A DNA stretch of 64,000 nucleotides, from positions 307,311,132-307,375,131 of the forward strand of contig CM042689.1 in the NCBI GenBank assembly GCA_023614405.1. Direction: 5' to 3'. Made by a program: the position numbers and the translations under genes. Below, one piece after another: positions 34,830 to 48,182 of this stretch. The notes under the pieces are model-generated. The model did no database searches. It was not told where the DNA came from and was given only the letters and a program-made list of their open reading frames with translations. The stretch's first letter is position 1; each line of letters opens with the position of its first letter. Source of the stretch: Avena insularis (taxonomy: Eukaryota; Streptophyta; Magnoliopsida; Poales; Poaceae).

Positions 34830-35876
34830 TGATGGAGGGGTTAACCTCTTGGGTGGCCCAATCTTCACGGATCTCGTGGTCAAATCGATGGGAAAGCGAG
34901 GGGAAAGGGATAAGGTAGCGGAAGCGAACACACACCTCGCGAAGAACACGATGAACACACGCAAAACTCACACGATACAAGGCCGATTGCTCCCGAACGG
35001 CGGCCACCGGTCTGATAGAATCCTCGCAAGGAAAGATCGGTCAACGTGCTCCCTCAAATCCACATCGGAGAGGGAAGAACATCTTGGGGAGGGTATTGAC
35101 AACTTGGAGACGAGACACCGAACTCCAAGGCCTTGTTCAACGATGGATGTGTGATGCAAAGTCCAATCGAGGTTGGTGACGATAGTCGGTACCCTTGGTG
35201 AAGGGGATGAGGCAAAACTAGAGATTCCACAATGGGGGTTGTCTTTAGTCTATCATCTATGCCTAAGGGGTACATGAGGGGTGGGGGCTCTATTTATAGG
35301 CCAGCCACTAAACAAGGGGGTAGTTTGGGAATAAACTGGGCAAATGGGTAAGTAAAGGGAATATTCCAGGGCATCAAACCCAGATCCACGCGCAGACGGG
35401 AAGTTCCGGCGGTAAGTCCGGCGGCGCCGGATCTGGCGCCGAGATTTCCGGTCGTCGCCGGATATTCCGGTCGCGCGCCGAAAGGACTCTCTGTAAGCGG
35501 TTCCGGCCGTGGTTCCGGTCGACCGGTCCTGGCACCGAGGATTCCGGCGGTGAGATCGGTTCGCCGGGGCTATCGCCGGAGATTCAGGCGGTGGCTTCGG
35601 TTCGCTGGTCATATCGCCGGTTCCAGCTAGAGCTTCTTCCGTCTCCTCTTTCAAGCCTCTGTCTTGTCGGGCGCGAGTCCTCGGGATTCCTCCCTCGTCT
35701 CCGTACTCGTCGGTGTGAACCTATCATGGTCATAGGATGGAGAATGAAGTAGTATACCATTCAATAGGGTAGGAAGTGGGATCTCAAAGAGGATAGGATT
35801 CACCTTTGGAGTCCATGACGACTTGGCATAAGTTGGAGACCTTGATGGGGCAACAACCGTAGGTCGGGCTACATCA
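34830..35876 (-). repeat. 5' LTR of element B (1047 bp)
   Basis: Starts TGATGGAGGGG, ends GGGCTACATCA; same length as the 3' LTR. TATA box at 35290-35299. CCGG-rich segment at 35400-35640. Confidence 0.9.
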
Positions 35877-36954
35877 GGTTGATTTTTGAATTTGGCTATA
35901 GAACTAAGTTTGAAACCAAATGAATAAACCTAGATTTGAATTACTGGGTCGTGCGGGAGGTTTAACTGGGCCGGCCCACTACGCACAGCATGCGCGGGCT
36001 GGTTAAGTGGTTGCCCCCACTCGTCAGTGAGACAGAGAGTGGCTAAGCGGTACTGGGTTATCTAGGTCATGCGATCTAGTTCTAATCCTACGGCTGTGGT
36101 TCATCATCCACACCTAAACAGGACACGGCGAGGTTGAACCCTAGAGCGGCCAGTGGGGGTCGACGAGGGCTCACCGGGGCTCCGGCGATGGTCGGCGATG
36201 GGGGCGAATGACGAAATCGACGACGGCGATCCTCCTGGTACCGGTGGCTCCTCCTAGGGCGGCTCCAATCAACGGCGCCTCTCCTCCTCTGCAGCAGCGA
36301 ACTCCGGTGAAATTTCGGACACCTGTTGCTCGCCTTGCTCCGAGGGTGAGTGGGTGTGATCAGTGAGAGGTGGGGAGTGAGATGGTGTGCATAAATCGAA
36401 CGGGGGTAGCCTTATTTTATAGTGCCTGAACGGGACTGACGGGCGCGGGTGGAGCTCGCCGTGGTCGTTGGCACAACGTGCTAATGGCATGGGCAACGAT
36501 AGGGGACGGTACGTTGCCTCCTAGCGAATCTCAACGGCTTGATGGAGAGGCGTGGGGCGATGAGGAATGGTCGGAACATCGTGGCGCTCTGGGCGGGTCC
36601 GACGGTGATTTTAATGGCGCACAGCGTCCATGGTCCGCGCAGCGGCGAATGGGGTTGTCTGGCGGGTTGCTGGGGTACTGGTGATCACTCACGCAAGTGG
36701 CGAGGGCGGCACGCGGTCTGTGGGCTGGTGTCGCGTGCGGCGCTCTTGCGCGCTCTCGGCTCGCTCGTAGAGAAGCTGGGCGGGACCTTGTCGTGTGGTC
36801 CAGTGGCTGGCAGTGCTCGGGGCTTGGACAGGGGGTGGCGGTGGACGGTACTGCATGTCCCAGACAAGGTTGGCGAGGCTAGAGCTTCTCCTAGCTCGCT
36901 GGCGATATGTGGGTGACAAGGGTGCTCTCGGCATGGTCACCACTGATGGATATG

Positions 36955-39900
36955 TGCGGTGACCTAGCATACCACTGCATGATGTAGTACACTATAGTCG
37001 TTGACATAACACCAATGAAACACTGTTCACTAGTATTACATCCCTCAGAGTGGTACAACAAAAACACAGCAGGTCCAAGACATGACTACAGGTTACAACT
37101 CAACTCTTTAGACAAGATCCAGAGAACACTCTAGGTTAAAAAGAGAGAAAGAAACTTCTTATAAAGAAGAATCAGAAATAAACAACTCAAAAACTATCAT
37201 ACTATTAAGACTAGTATCTTAACTAATGGCCTGGCATTGCTGCTATTGCAATACACTACAGAAATAGGTTCTATGGCTAGAGGTTATATTCCTATCTAAT
37301 CAGTAACTTCGTCTTCACTTGAGTTGATGTATATGTTGACTTCCTTGACTTCATTGAAGAACTTTAGATTCTGGTGATAATTCCTGGAGCATAACTTGAT
37401 GTATACATCGTTCGTACTGGCTCTAGAACCTAGCAAGGGTTAAGAAGATACTTTGAGTACGAGCGTACTCAGCAAGTTCACTAGAAAAGGAGTGTTTGAT
37501 GCACTATATCTATAGCCACAGACCATAGGTCGTAGGCAATGCAAGTTTTCGTAAACATTTCTTCAAAGGTTGCTTTTATTCTGAAAAGCTATGTCCGTCA
37601 GCCTTCACGGTTTACTGAACTTTCATGGAGTTCCTTTCCCCGCATTCGCTCCTTCCCGAACAAGGAGTAACAAGTTCTGATTCTTACACTCTGTAGAGGT
37701 GCGTTACTTTACCCATGAGAGATCTTAGCTTTGTTGCACATCCGGGCCGCGAACCCGTTCACACTTCCTTGGTGTGAGGCCCAGACTAAGACCCAAGCCA
37801 ATCACTTCCTTCTCCGCGACCCCGCATGTCTCCTTGGTGTACGCCAGCCCACCTATTGAATTACGGCAATTGGTAGTACAGACCATTCAGACGCCGGAAC
37901 TATCGTGGGACGTTGAGGGATCCCACCCATATGTTGCATATCCTCTACGAATTACCATATAATATGCATGCTACGAGTGATAACAGCCACGACCCGCACA
38001 TATGGCTCCATGCGAGAGGGAAAGATACGGCTGACTTCTTCGTCCCATTCCAAATCTCATGGTCAACGCGCAATATACGGCGCAAGAATCACTGGCGACA
38101 TTGGTTGTTAAGTCCTATATAATATGTTCCTTTACCACCGGAACTCTTATAGTAGGTTATTAACTCATGGTAAATAACCTATAATCACATTATTATGAAA
38201 GTAGTGTTTTCTGTCCTTTTTCAAATGCAGGTGATGACAACACTGGATTTGCAAAATACTTTACAGAAAATAATCAAAGGACATGAGCAAGTGTGAACTT
38301 GCCTTTTGTGATTGCAAGATTATGCACTCACGGTCTTCGAGACAATGTAAGATCCAATATCTAAAAACAGCATCATTGGTCCGGTAAGGACTAATGTTTA
38401 AAGAAGCAAAATGCTCTTATGCATAAGTAATGTAATGCACTTTATAAATGTGAATCCCGGGAATAACGTTATTCTAGGTTTTGGAAACTGGAAATGGTTT
38501 CTTTAGAATGTGTTGTCCTTTTAGATAAGTTTCACACTTGTGCTTCTTATTAAGGCTTGTGAGTGTGTGTGAAACAACATGTAATTATAACACCATAAAA
38601 CAATGAGTTACACATTTATGGAATGTTACTTAAAACTACTTATATAAGAATTGCCTTACCTTCCAATCTTACTTTACAAGTATTGGTATGTAAATGTAAC
38701 TTAAGTGTTTAACAATCCTAAGTATATAAGTAAGGATTAATGTAATGTGATTATTATTAATTGTCATTTGTTGTTTGAAGTGGCAAAAAGAATAACATTT
38801 GAAGAAAATCTTACTTAACTAAGCAGAAGCATTTGAACTTTTAAGTTAACCTTATGAGGTGTTCTTTCTAGTTATAGTCTTTAAGTAAGAAAGAATTACT
38901 TCATTTGAAAAAGGACATCATTAGTATTTGAGATTTATCTATCTTGGTTTTTAACTTGGTTAGTTTGGTATCAAGATACTTTATAGCTTAATTATAACAG
39001 ACCAAAGTTAACTATAAAGTATATAATAAAGTTTTTAGCATTATACTTAAACCTTGTTTACTTCATAATGTTTCTTTAAAGTTACTTAAGAATGTATTAT
39101 TTTTAGTTGGTAATGGTTTCTTTATATTATAAATATATAAAGGGATTTATCTTCTTATAAGGGTGTGGTTAAGGTTTATGAAGAAGTAGATAATATTATT
39201 CATTATTTATGAACTCACTATAGTGTTTTGATTTGTTTATAAACTTATGATTAAATTAAAGTAAAGGAATGGGTTTTATCTCATTCCAATTATTTTTGGA
39301 GATTTTAGATTGGATAAGGATCCTTTTGTAAAATAATCTACATTAATGGTTGAGAGATAATTTAATAAAATTGTATTTAAAGTGTGTTAATTCATTTTGA
39401 TTTCATACTACCAATATTTAAGACTAATACTATTTATTAGACTCAATTGACTAATTTTTAGAATTATTAGCAAATTTTATTTACCTTAATATGAATTGTT
39501 AATTAAGGAAATAGGTTCAAATTCAAGTTATAAAAGTGTTTAACTTTTTATTTAACTCAAAAGTGGAATATTATGTTTTTAACATGTAGGTATTATTTTT
39601 GTGATCATTTTGGTATATTACACTTATTTTTGTGATTTAAACATAATAAGATATGATTTTTATAAGGTTTATTACTTTATAAATACTTAAAAATCAACAA
39701 ATATTGATTAAGTGGAGTAATAATGCATGATTATAGTTTTAAATTACAATTCTTATTTTTCTAAGATTTTTAGTATTTTATTTATATTTTTAACATTTAC
39801 CATTATTAAAATATGAATTCTTAAAGTTTTATTACTTATAAAATCTTTATTAAATAATAATTATTTAACTTGTTAATATAATAATGTTTGGTCATGGTTT

Positions 39901-42900
39901 TAAGTTATAGATTTTATTTTTCTAAAAAATTCATATATTACATGTATTTTCTGAATTACAAGACAAAAGATATTAAATTTACAAGATTTAATTATTTTAT
40001 TACATTTCTAGAATATTTATATTTGAATTTATTTTCTTTTTCACCAATTTACTAAACAGGTAGAGAACTTTTTACACCCAGTCTAACTCTACCCTAGTCA
40101 CTGACCCGTGGGGTCAGGACCACGTCAGTTGCCACGCGGGCAGTGGACTAGTCAAAACTTGGACTTGGTCAAGGATGAGATCATCCTGACGTCATCCCGC
40201 TGGAAACCCTCTCAGATCGGTGATCAATCGAGCGATTTCGTGCGTGCGCGGGGTAGTGCCTAGGCTTGTTGGAAAGAGGGTGTCTCGAGGTACCTATTGG
40301 TGGTGGCGCCGCCCTATTTTGGTCGCTGGAGGACTGCCGGCGACGAGCTCATGCGGCGGTGCTTGCAGATGATCATGGCGGCATGGATTTAGGAAGAAAA
40401 TGAAGCTTCTAAGCATACGAGGAGCCTCAGTGACTCACAAGGAACACGATAGTGCGGTCGATAGGGCGAGGCGAGGTCGAATTTGGCGACGAACGTCGGT
40501 GACTGGCGGCGGCCGTGAGATGTCGATTGGCTCAACAGAGGATCTTCGGGCTTCCCTGACCTAGCTTGGGAGAATGAGGGCTATGAGGTGAGTCCAACGG
40601 CACCCTCAGGGAGGCCAGGGGGCTCGGGAACGACGGCGAGGAGCAGCTGTCAACACCCGGATTTTTAATCACAGATGCCTGTTATGCCATACATCGCAAT
40701 CCCAGGATTACCATTTTTGCGAGACATAACAGAATTGGATACCACAGTACATCATCCATTACAAACCATACATAAGGTCTTACACAAATAAGGATCTCAT
40801 GATCCAGTTCTTAATACAACTCAAGCAGCGGAAATACGTAATAATAAGGGTAGCGTAGGCGAAGCTCCATCTTCGGGGTCACAGGCAATGCTGACGATGG
40901 GCGATGATCCTAGTTGTCGTAACCTTCCTGGGGTCCTTCGTCGTAGTACTCCTCTTCATAGTCTGGCCACGGGAATAGCCAGGGACAAAGCCATGAGTAC
41001 TCTTTAAGTACTCGCAAACTAATACTAACAAGTGAAGGGGGTTTTGTAATAGGACACTAAGCTCTAGGGTTGTTTTGCAAAAAGCCAGATTTACCTCTAC
41101 TAAGTTCAGAAGAAAAGAAAAGCTAGTTGAAATTTTATAACACCTAAGTGGGAACTTGTATTTCATATCACAACTCTGTTGTGGTCAAGTCAAATTCTCA
41201 ATCCATTTCACAAGTCATTTTCAAAACATCTGACAGGGGAACAGTATGGCCACTCAACTGTCCATAACCGCAGACGCGGATATTCGAATAGTTTGACACT
41301 CTGTAGAGATTGTACACTTTCACCACAACATTCGATACATCCGTCAGGAACAAATCCTGAATTCACCATACTCAGTATGCGGATAATCAATCCTAACCTT
41401 TCAATTACATGCCCTAGTATAAGCACCTCTCCTGTGAGTTTGGCCTCCCAACCATGACCAACTGTCATCTTGGTACGCAGGTGGACAATCTTCACAAGGT
41501 AGCCTCAGCTCAAACCTTGGTCGTGAGGGAACCAATACTAAGGTATATAAGTTTCCAGTCAACCCCTACCCAATCTTCGGGTATTGTGGTTGTACGGTAA
41601 AATTGGAATGGTATCGCATCCAGACAACCATCAGTTTTATAAAGGGCTAAGGCTCATGCCTTAACATTTTCATCATCCAAATCATCTGGTGTTCGAAAAC
41701 ACATGTCAAAACATTTCAGTAGAATGATCCATCATTCCAAGGTTTTCATAACCATTTTCCACCAAGTATTCCCATCTAAAGTTGATCAAGTTTTAAGCTT
41801 AGCACTAGCATCTACAAGTGGGGGTAAGTACTAATGAGGGGTTGTAAACTAGTGGAGTTTAGCTAAGTTCAATCTCATGCCTTAGGATGACATCAAGATT
41901 ATCTAGCTTAGGCCAAATTGAATGCTCTTTATGCAACCTTCAATTATCTTTCTAGTATCTACAATTTACTCAAGTAAACTCTAAGTAAGAGATTTGATAA
42001 AGAAATAAAGTAGAAAGCTTGCAAGTAAAACTAGGATTGGGTTATCAAGTGAGTATGATCACATATGCTTAAGGCATATGGTTGGCATGGTAAAAAGAAA
42101 GTAGTAGCTTGCATAAGTAGGGTATCTTGCAAGTGTTAGCTTGCACATTCAACCAGTAGTATTAGGCTTGACTTGTGCAGAGCAGTTGTTGAAGTTCTCC
42201 TCGGCTTCTTCTTCGTAGTATCCTCCTTCCTCCTCGTATCCTTGGTCGGTACTAGCGTCTATGAATAAAGACGAGGTACACAATCACCAAACAATACTTA
42301 ACTACTTTCAATCATCACACAAAAGGGTTCTATAGATGATCTAGCATCATCACTAATATCACAAGAATAAAGCATTTGTCTTGTTTATTTATTTTTAGAA
42401 AAGTAATTTCTACTCATTGAAAAACTACTTAAGATTTAATATTCTCCAACTCAAACATGGGATCATATTGACACATGTCATCACCACATATTTCAGTACA
42501 TGGGAATGTGATTTAAAGTGGTGTCATAATTTAATAAGATTTAACCTTTTATTTTAAACAATTAAAGTGACTAGAAATGCCTATGTGGTATTCTTTTATT
42601 ACTTGAACATTATTTCTGTAAGTAAACCCATATGTTTTTATATATTCTGAAAGGTATTATCAATTATGATTTTTGAGAGTTGGAATCAATTCAAAAGCTA
42701 TTATGGTTTAAATTTGAAAAATGTTTGCATGCAGAAAAGCTTCTGGCTTGTTATTTTTACCAAGGTTGATCTATAGGTCCAAATGATTTGAATCCAACGG
42801 GATTGGATTAATCATTTCCATACCTTGCTAACAAAATTGGTTTCATTCAATTTGGTTCACTGAATCGAGCTGGGTTGATTTTTGAAACTAGGTACAAAAC

Positions 42901-45900
42901 TATGTTTGAATTAAAATGGAGAAAGCTAAATTCAAACGAGTGGGCTGTGCGGGAAGGGGTAATGGGCCGGCCTGGTGTTACTCCGTGGCGCGGGGCTCAG
43001 CTGACAGGGGGTACCACCCGTCAGTGGTTCATAACACGCGAAGCGGTACGGGGCGATCTCGGCCGCATGATCTAAGTCTAATCGAACGGCTACGGCTCAT
43101 CATCCACATCGGGCAGCGCCGGCGAGAAAGAACCCTAACGCGGCAGGTGGGGGTCGTGGGAGGCTCACCGGGGCTCAGGCGAGGGTCAAAGATGCGGGCG
43201 AATGACGAAGTCGACGACGGCGATTCTCCGGGCACCGGCAGCTTCTCCTAGGACGGCTCCAATCGATGGCTTCCTTCTTCTCCAAAGAACGCGGCTCGTG
43301 AAATTCGGTGATGCCGTCGCCTTGCTCCGGGAATAATGTGGGGTGGTTCTGGGTGAGAGGGGAGTATAATGGTGTGAATAATTCGAGCGTTGGATGCCTC
43401 TATTTATAGTGGCGAGAGGGGACCGACGGGCGCAAGCTGAGCTCATCGTGGTCGACGGTACAGAGGGCTATCGGTGTGGGCGACGGTAGGGGGCGGTGCT
43501 GTGCTCCCTGGCGAAGCTCAACGGCATGGTGGCGAGGCGTGGGGCCGTGCTGATCGGTCGAAACGCTATGGTGCTCTGAGCTGGTCCGACGGAAGTTTTG
43601 ATGGCGCACAGCGCGCGTGGTCCGCGCGCGGCGAACGGGCGTGTCTGCGGGGTTGCTAGGGTGTTGGCGATCACGCGTGCACGCGGCGAGGGCGGCGCAC
43701 GGTCTGTGGGCGTGTGTCAAGGGTGGCACGCTGGCGCGTTCTCAGCACGCTTGCAGAGCGGCTTGGCATGGCTTGGGCGTAGGTAGGCTGGGGTATGTAT
43801 TACTCGGGGGGGAGAGGTGGGGGCTAGCTGGTAGACCCTAGCAAGGTAGGGCGAGGCTAGTGTGGCCTCTAGCTCTAGTTTCGCGCGCACTAAGTTTGCT
43901 CTTGGCATGCTCACCATTGATGGCTAGGCTTGCTTACAGTGCTGCTAAGGTTAGTTAAATGAGCTAGTTGATCTACTGAAGACTAGTTGTAACCAGAGAG
44001 GGAACAAGTTAGGCCCAAAACACTGCTCAACATAGTGTTTTGATTTTGTTTGATTTGCATCTGCAACTTGTTTGATGAAATGGCCGCATGAACTTAAGTT
44101 TTGAATTTTGAAAAGATTTTTGGTGGGTGTGCTAGGCATGTGCTGGTGATACTATGGATGCTTGGGTTTTGAAAATTGAGCTTGTTTGAGTGGTTTTTGA
44201 AATAGTGGGATCTTCCCATATGAAATAGATTCAATTTTAAACTATCATTTAAACTATGCATTCAAATGTTTTTGGATGATCACAAAGTGGGCCTTGGTAC
44301 CTTGTTATGAGTACTATCAAGGGGTGCAAATATCTATACATGTTTTTGTTAAGTTCTGAAAGTTAGAGATAGCCAAAGTAGGCATGGGAGTTAAATTGGC
44401 CAAAGTGACCATTCACTTAATTTGTTTGTTTTGATTTGTTTGTATTTGGGAAAAGTTTGGGGATTGTTTAGATGATGTTTATTTCACCTAAGAATCATTT
44501 TACAAGCAAAGAAACACATAATCATCGCAATTCAAAAGAATCCAAATTTTAATGCACACACATATGAATGCTTTCATATTTTAATTGGAAAAGTTTTTGT
44601 TAACCCTAATTTTGATGATTAGAGTTTGATGGTTCTAGTTTAATATTTTTGGGATGTTATAGCAGCTCCGGCGAGGCTCGGTTTTCGGTCAGAGAGGAAC
44701 TCGAGAGAGAGGGAGTTTCAGAGGGGGAAATGGGGATGAGAACGAGCGGGAGAGTCACGGTGGCAATCTTATCTCCACCCCGAGTGTCGGCGACGATCAT
44801 CACAGCGCACGGCGGCGACGGACGGCATCGGCTGCCTCCACCAAGCAGCTTCCAGTAGACGAGGAAGACGACGAAGGTCTTTTTGCGGACAACCCCCTGC
44901 GACGTTTCAAGGTTCAACCCACAGTCCCTTGCTGTCCCACTCGTCAGCCAGAGAGAAAGCTATGTCGGGCTGGTTGTTGGGCTGCTACTAGGCTATGGTT
45001 GGGTTGTTGTGGTTTCTCGTGGGCGATGGTTAAGAAAGAGGGGTAATGGGCTACGGCCTGGTTATAGTTTTTCTTTACTGTTTCCTTTTCTCTTTTCTGT
45101 TTTATTTTTAGATTTGTGTATTACACATTTGTTTCAAATTTCTTTTAGAGAATTTATTTGTTAAATAGTTGCAACAATAATGAATGGCATTAGAGTCATT
45201 TTATGATCTTTTATTAATTAATGTCGTATTTCTTTATTTTGTTTATATAGATCATTCTAATATTTGGTAAGGAACTTTGTTATTCATTTTCTTTCCATAA
45301 TAAGCCATGGATTTATTATATGATATTTCTTTATTTAATGATAGAATTTAATTTTTGTTAACTTATAGTTTGGAGGGGAAATTTTATATAATGATCATAT
45401 ATCATTATTTGATGCATGATATTCAAAAGAATTAATATGGTTAATATTATTCTCATAGATTTAGGTAATAGTAATATATATTTTATTACAACTAACATAT
45501 GGGTTAAAGTTTGAATTGAAAATGCTTTACCATAAGTTCTTAGAAGATTTAATATTCTCATAATTTATTTTATTGATGTGAATAAAGGTTAATGGCTAAA
45601 CCTATTGTCTTTATGTTTGTGATTTTAATAATAGCACCAAAATAGTGGGATTGTTTTCTAGGCTAACTTATGAGAAACAATTGATAAAAATAGTTCCATA
45701 AGCACCTATGATAATGATGGTTGAAAATGACAAAGATGTGCTCAAGTGATTTGATATAGGAAATTATTCCTATAAAGCATTGTGAAAATAAAATGATTTA
45801 TCCAACAGATGAGATGGATATTAAGCTTGGTTATAGATTTAGGGTTTAGTGTTTACCAAGAATTCCTATCCTCCACAATTCATAACTCTTGACTTCTACT

Positions 45901-47439
45901 AAAAGAATTCCTTTCCTAGATATACTACTTATCCATATCACTCATCATGTGTTATCATGATGAGATCTACTTCTTAAGAATATTCTTTTGAACCCATTGA
46001 TAAATCCAATGAGCTTGACACTAAAGATTTTCATAATCTTCTTATATCCATACTTGGTTATAACAACTACTCTACTGCTGATAACCTCCAATCTAACAAA
46101 TGTTTAGAGATACTTCCATTCATGCTCTTCCTTTATCATCCTTCACTAATATCACCTCAATAGATGTATGCATCAAATCCTACTTCACTTTAAGTGCTAG
46201 TATTTCCAAAGAGCAAAATACTACTTCTTTAATCCAATGTTGCTCTAACATCATATTAATCATACTATCTTGTCTCTACTTGACTCCAGTATCTAATACT
46301 TAAACTTCACATTATATTAATGTGACCTATAATAGCTAACCGAGGATAATATATCTATACTAGGTTTTCAATCATGTTCTATCCACCAATGTTACTTATA
46401 CATGATATAAGCATCCAATCTTGGTGAGTAGGGCATGATCATTGGAATTCTTTGATCCTTTATGGTTTAGTTTTCCAGTTGGCTAATTAAGGCTTCATCA
46501 ATGCAACATTATAGTTGTATTGAAATTATCTTCTTAGTATCTCTATTGGATTAAGGATGTTATTCATTTGCTATGCCTACTTAATCCAATAGGATTACTC
46601 ATTGGTAACTATCTTTAGTGTTCATCCTTATAATCCTATTTTTTAACATATAATTATATCTTCTACTTAACTCTTCTATCTATTCAGGAGTGAGTTAACT
46701 CCATCAATTATCATATTGTTCTTATCCTCTTCCAACACTCCCATCCTATAAATGATATTCAAATCTAGCATTACTATTTACCTCTTCTTACTTCTTTCTT
46801 TATAGGCCTTAAGGGGATGCTATGATATGGTCAAGAGTTGATAGATTAAGAGTTGGTGAATCAATAGTTGATTACCCAGCACTGATGAACAACAGATATT
46901 GGAATATGATTCCAATAGGAATGGTAAAGATTGGTATGGACAAAAAGATATATGATGAATGATCTTGACTTGATTTCCTTCCTACTCAATCTCACTAAAG
47001 ATTAAGGTTAGGTATTACCATGATACATATGGTATAAGTAGATGAGATTAAGATAGATCAAGAATTTGTTGTTACATTCTTATTACTTAAGTTATATTTA
47101 TAACTTGGTATTCATGGTGTGTAATGAATACTATAATATGATCACCTAAGGATCAAATATAAATCATTAAAAAATGCATTAGAGTTTAACTTTTATTACA
47201 TTTGATCTACCCTTAGATCAAATCTCCCTTACCCAAAATAAGGTTTTAACAAAGGTCATATTGAAACTTATCGCAGTCAACTTGATGATCTACTTCAATT
47301 CCATCAAGTTGAGATAAGCTTCAATCACTTTGACAAGTTTTGTTCAAAAGCGCGAAAATTATTCGGATTTTCTATGCATGAATGCAATGCACACATCTGG
47401 GTTCAGCTTATTTCTAAGCTCTAATGCTGGGATGTTACA
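36955..47439 (-). mobile_element. Element D, probably a 6.5-kb solo LTR, split by A4
   Basis: Bounded by TGCGGTGACC (left) and CTGGGATGTTACA (right) with a 4-of-5 target duplication (ATATG 36950-36954, CTATG 47440-47444). The flanks are the two adjoining parts of the A1 LTR. Without A4 it is about 6.47 kb. The minus-strand start TGTAACATCCC, a GC-rich centre (40080-40647 and 44667-45060) and a segment near 37690 (CACTCTGTAGAGGTGCG...) parallel family-A LTRs, so D looks like a related but distinct LTR. I see no polyprotein, primer site or internal LTR pair, so a solo LTR is the simplest reading. Most of it (38150-40080, 45100-47430) is AT-rich and non-coding. Confidence 0.6.
40648..44661 (-). 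mobile_element. Solo LTR A4 (chromovirus family A) inside D
   Basis: The LTR is 4014 bp with a perfect target duplication GCAGC (40643-40647 and 44662-44666). The right end reads TTATA where other copies have TTACA. TATA box at 43400-43409, GCTTGCAAG-like words at 42090-42175. No internal domain. Confidence 0.92.
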
Positions 47440-48182
47440 CTATGCTTGCTCACAGTGGTGCTAAGGCTAGTTAGATTAGTTTGATCATCTACTGAGAGTG
47501 TAGAGTGACCTAGAGAGGGGACAAGGTTGGCCAAAATTACTGCTTCTAATACTGTTTTTTGTTTGTTTGTTTGCTGCTTACAAAGGTGTTTGATGAAATG
47601 GCCGCAAGAGATTCAAATTTGAATTTTGGATTCAAACTTGGTGGGTTTGCTAGTTACATACTAGGGAGTCTCTGGTTAGTTGGATTGGTCAAGGGGCACT
47701 GGTTTGGTTGGGTTTTGAAAATGTGGGATCTTCACATATGATAAAGATTCAATTTTGAATTGTGATTTGAATGAGGTTGCCAAATGTTTCTGCAAGTTTG
47801 AAAGGTGGGATTTGATTCACTTTTACTTGGTCTAGCAAGGGGTGAAAAGAAATGGAAAAGTTTCTATTTGAAATCTTGGACTAGAAACACTCAAAGTGGC
47901 CTAGTGTGCAAGATTGGCAAAAATGACCATTTGCCTTATTTGATTTGTTTTTTATTTTATCTTGATTTTCTTCTGCTTGGAAATGTTTTAGATGATGTTG
48001 TATTCATCTTTAAACCATTCCTTGCTATTTAGATTAATCAGACAAGTCCATTCATGCATTCACACAATCATCACATACACACATGCATTCATAATGATTT
48101 GAATTAACAAAAGTTTTTGTTAACCCTAATTTTGGTGATTGGAATTTGATAATCATTGTTCCAACATTTTTGGGATGTTATA

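Larger units (their letters stand above)
11914..35876 (-). mobile_element. LTR retrotransposon B, probably non-autonomous
   Basis: B is a complete element with two 1047-bp LTRs (11914-12960 and 34830-35876), a perfect 5-bp target duplication GGTTG (11909-11913 and 35877-35881), a tRNA-Met primer site (34815-34827) and a polypurine tract (from 12961). It sits inside the LTR of A1. Two family-A insertions lie in its interior: solo LTR A2 (13934-18008) and full element A3 (19925-32905). Without them B would be about 6.9 kb. The interior carries a long ORF without recognisable protease, reverse transcriptase, RNase H or integrase. It probably depended on enzymes of another gypsy element. Element C, which shares the hairpin and polypurine arrangement before its LTR, is a candidate relative. 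Confidence 0.85.
9692..48182 (-). repeat. 5' LTR of chromovirus A1, split by B and D
   Basis: The LTR survives in three pieces: 9692-11913, 35882-36954 and 47445-48182, together about 4.03 kb, matching the length of the other family-A LTRs. It begins TGTCAACACC next to the primer site and ends GGGATGTTATA against element F sequence. Piece 1 ends in GGTTG, repeated at 35877-35881 after B, and piece 2 ends in ATATG, nearly repeated (CTATG) after D. A TATA-box-like element on the minus strand (CTATAAAATAAG) lies at 36411-36422. The internal domain continues leftwards (6961-9691), so this is the 5' LTR and not a solo LTR. Confidence 0.85.
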
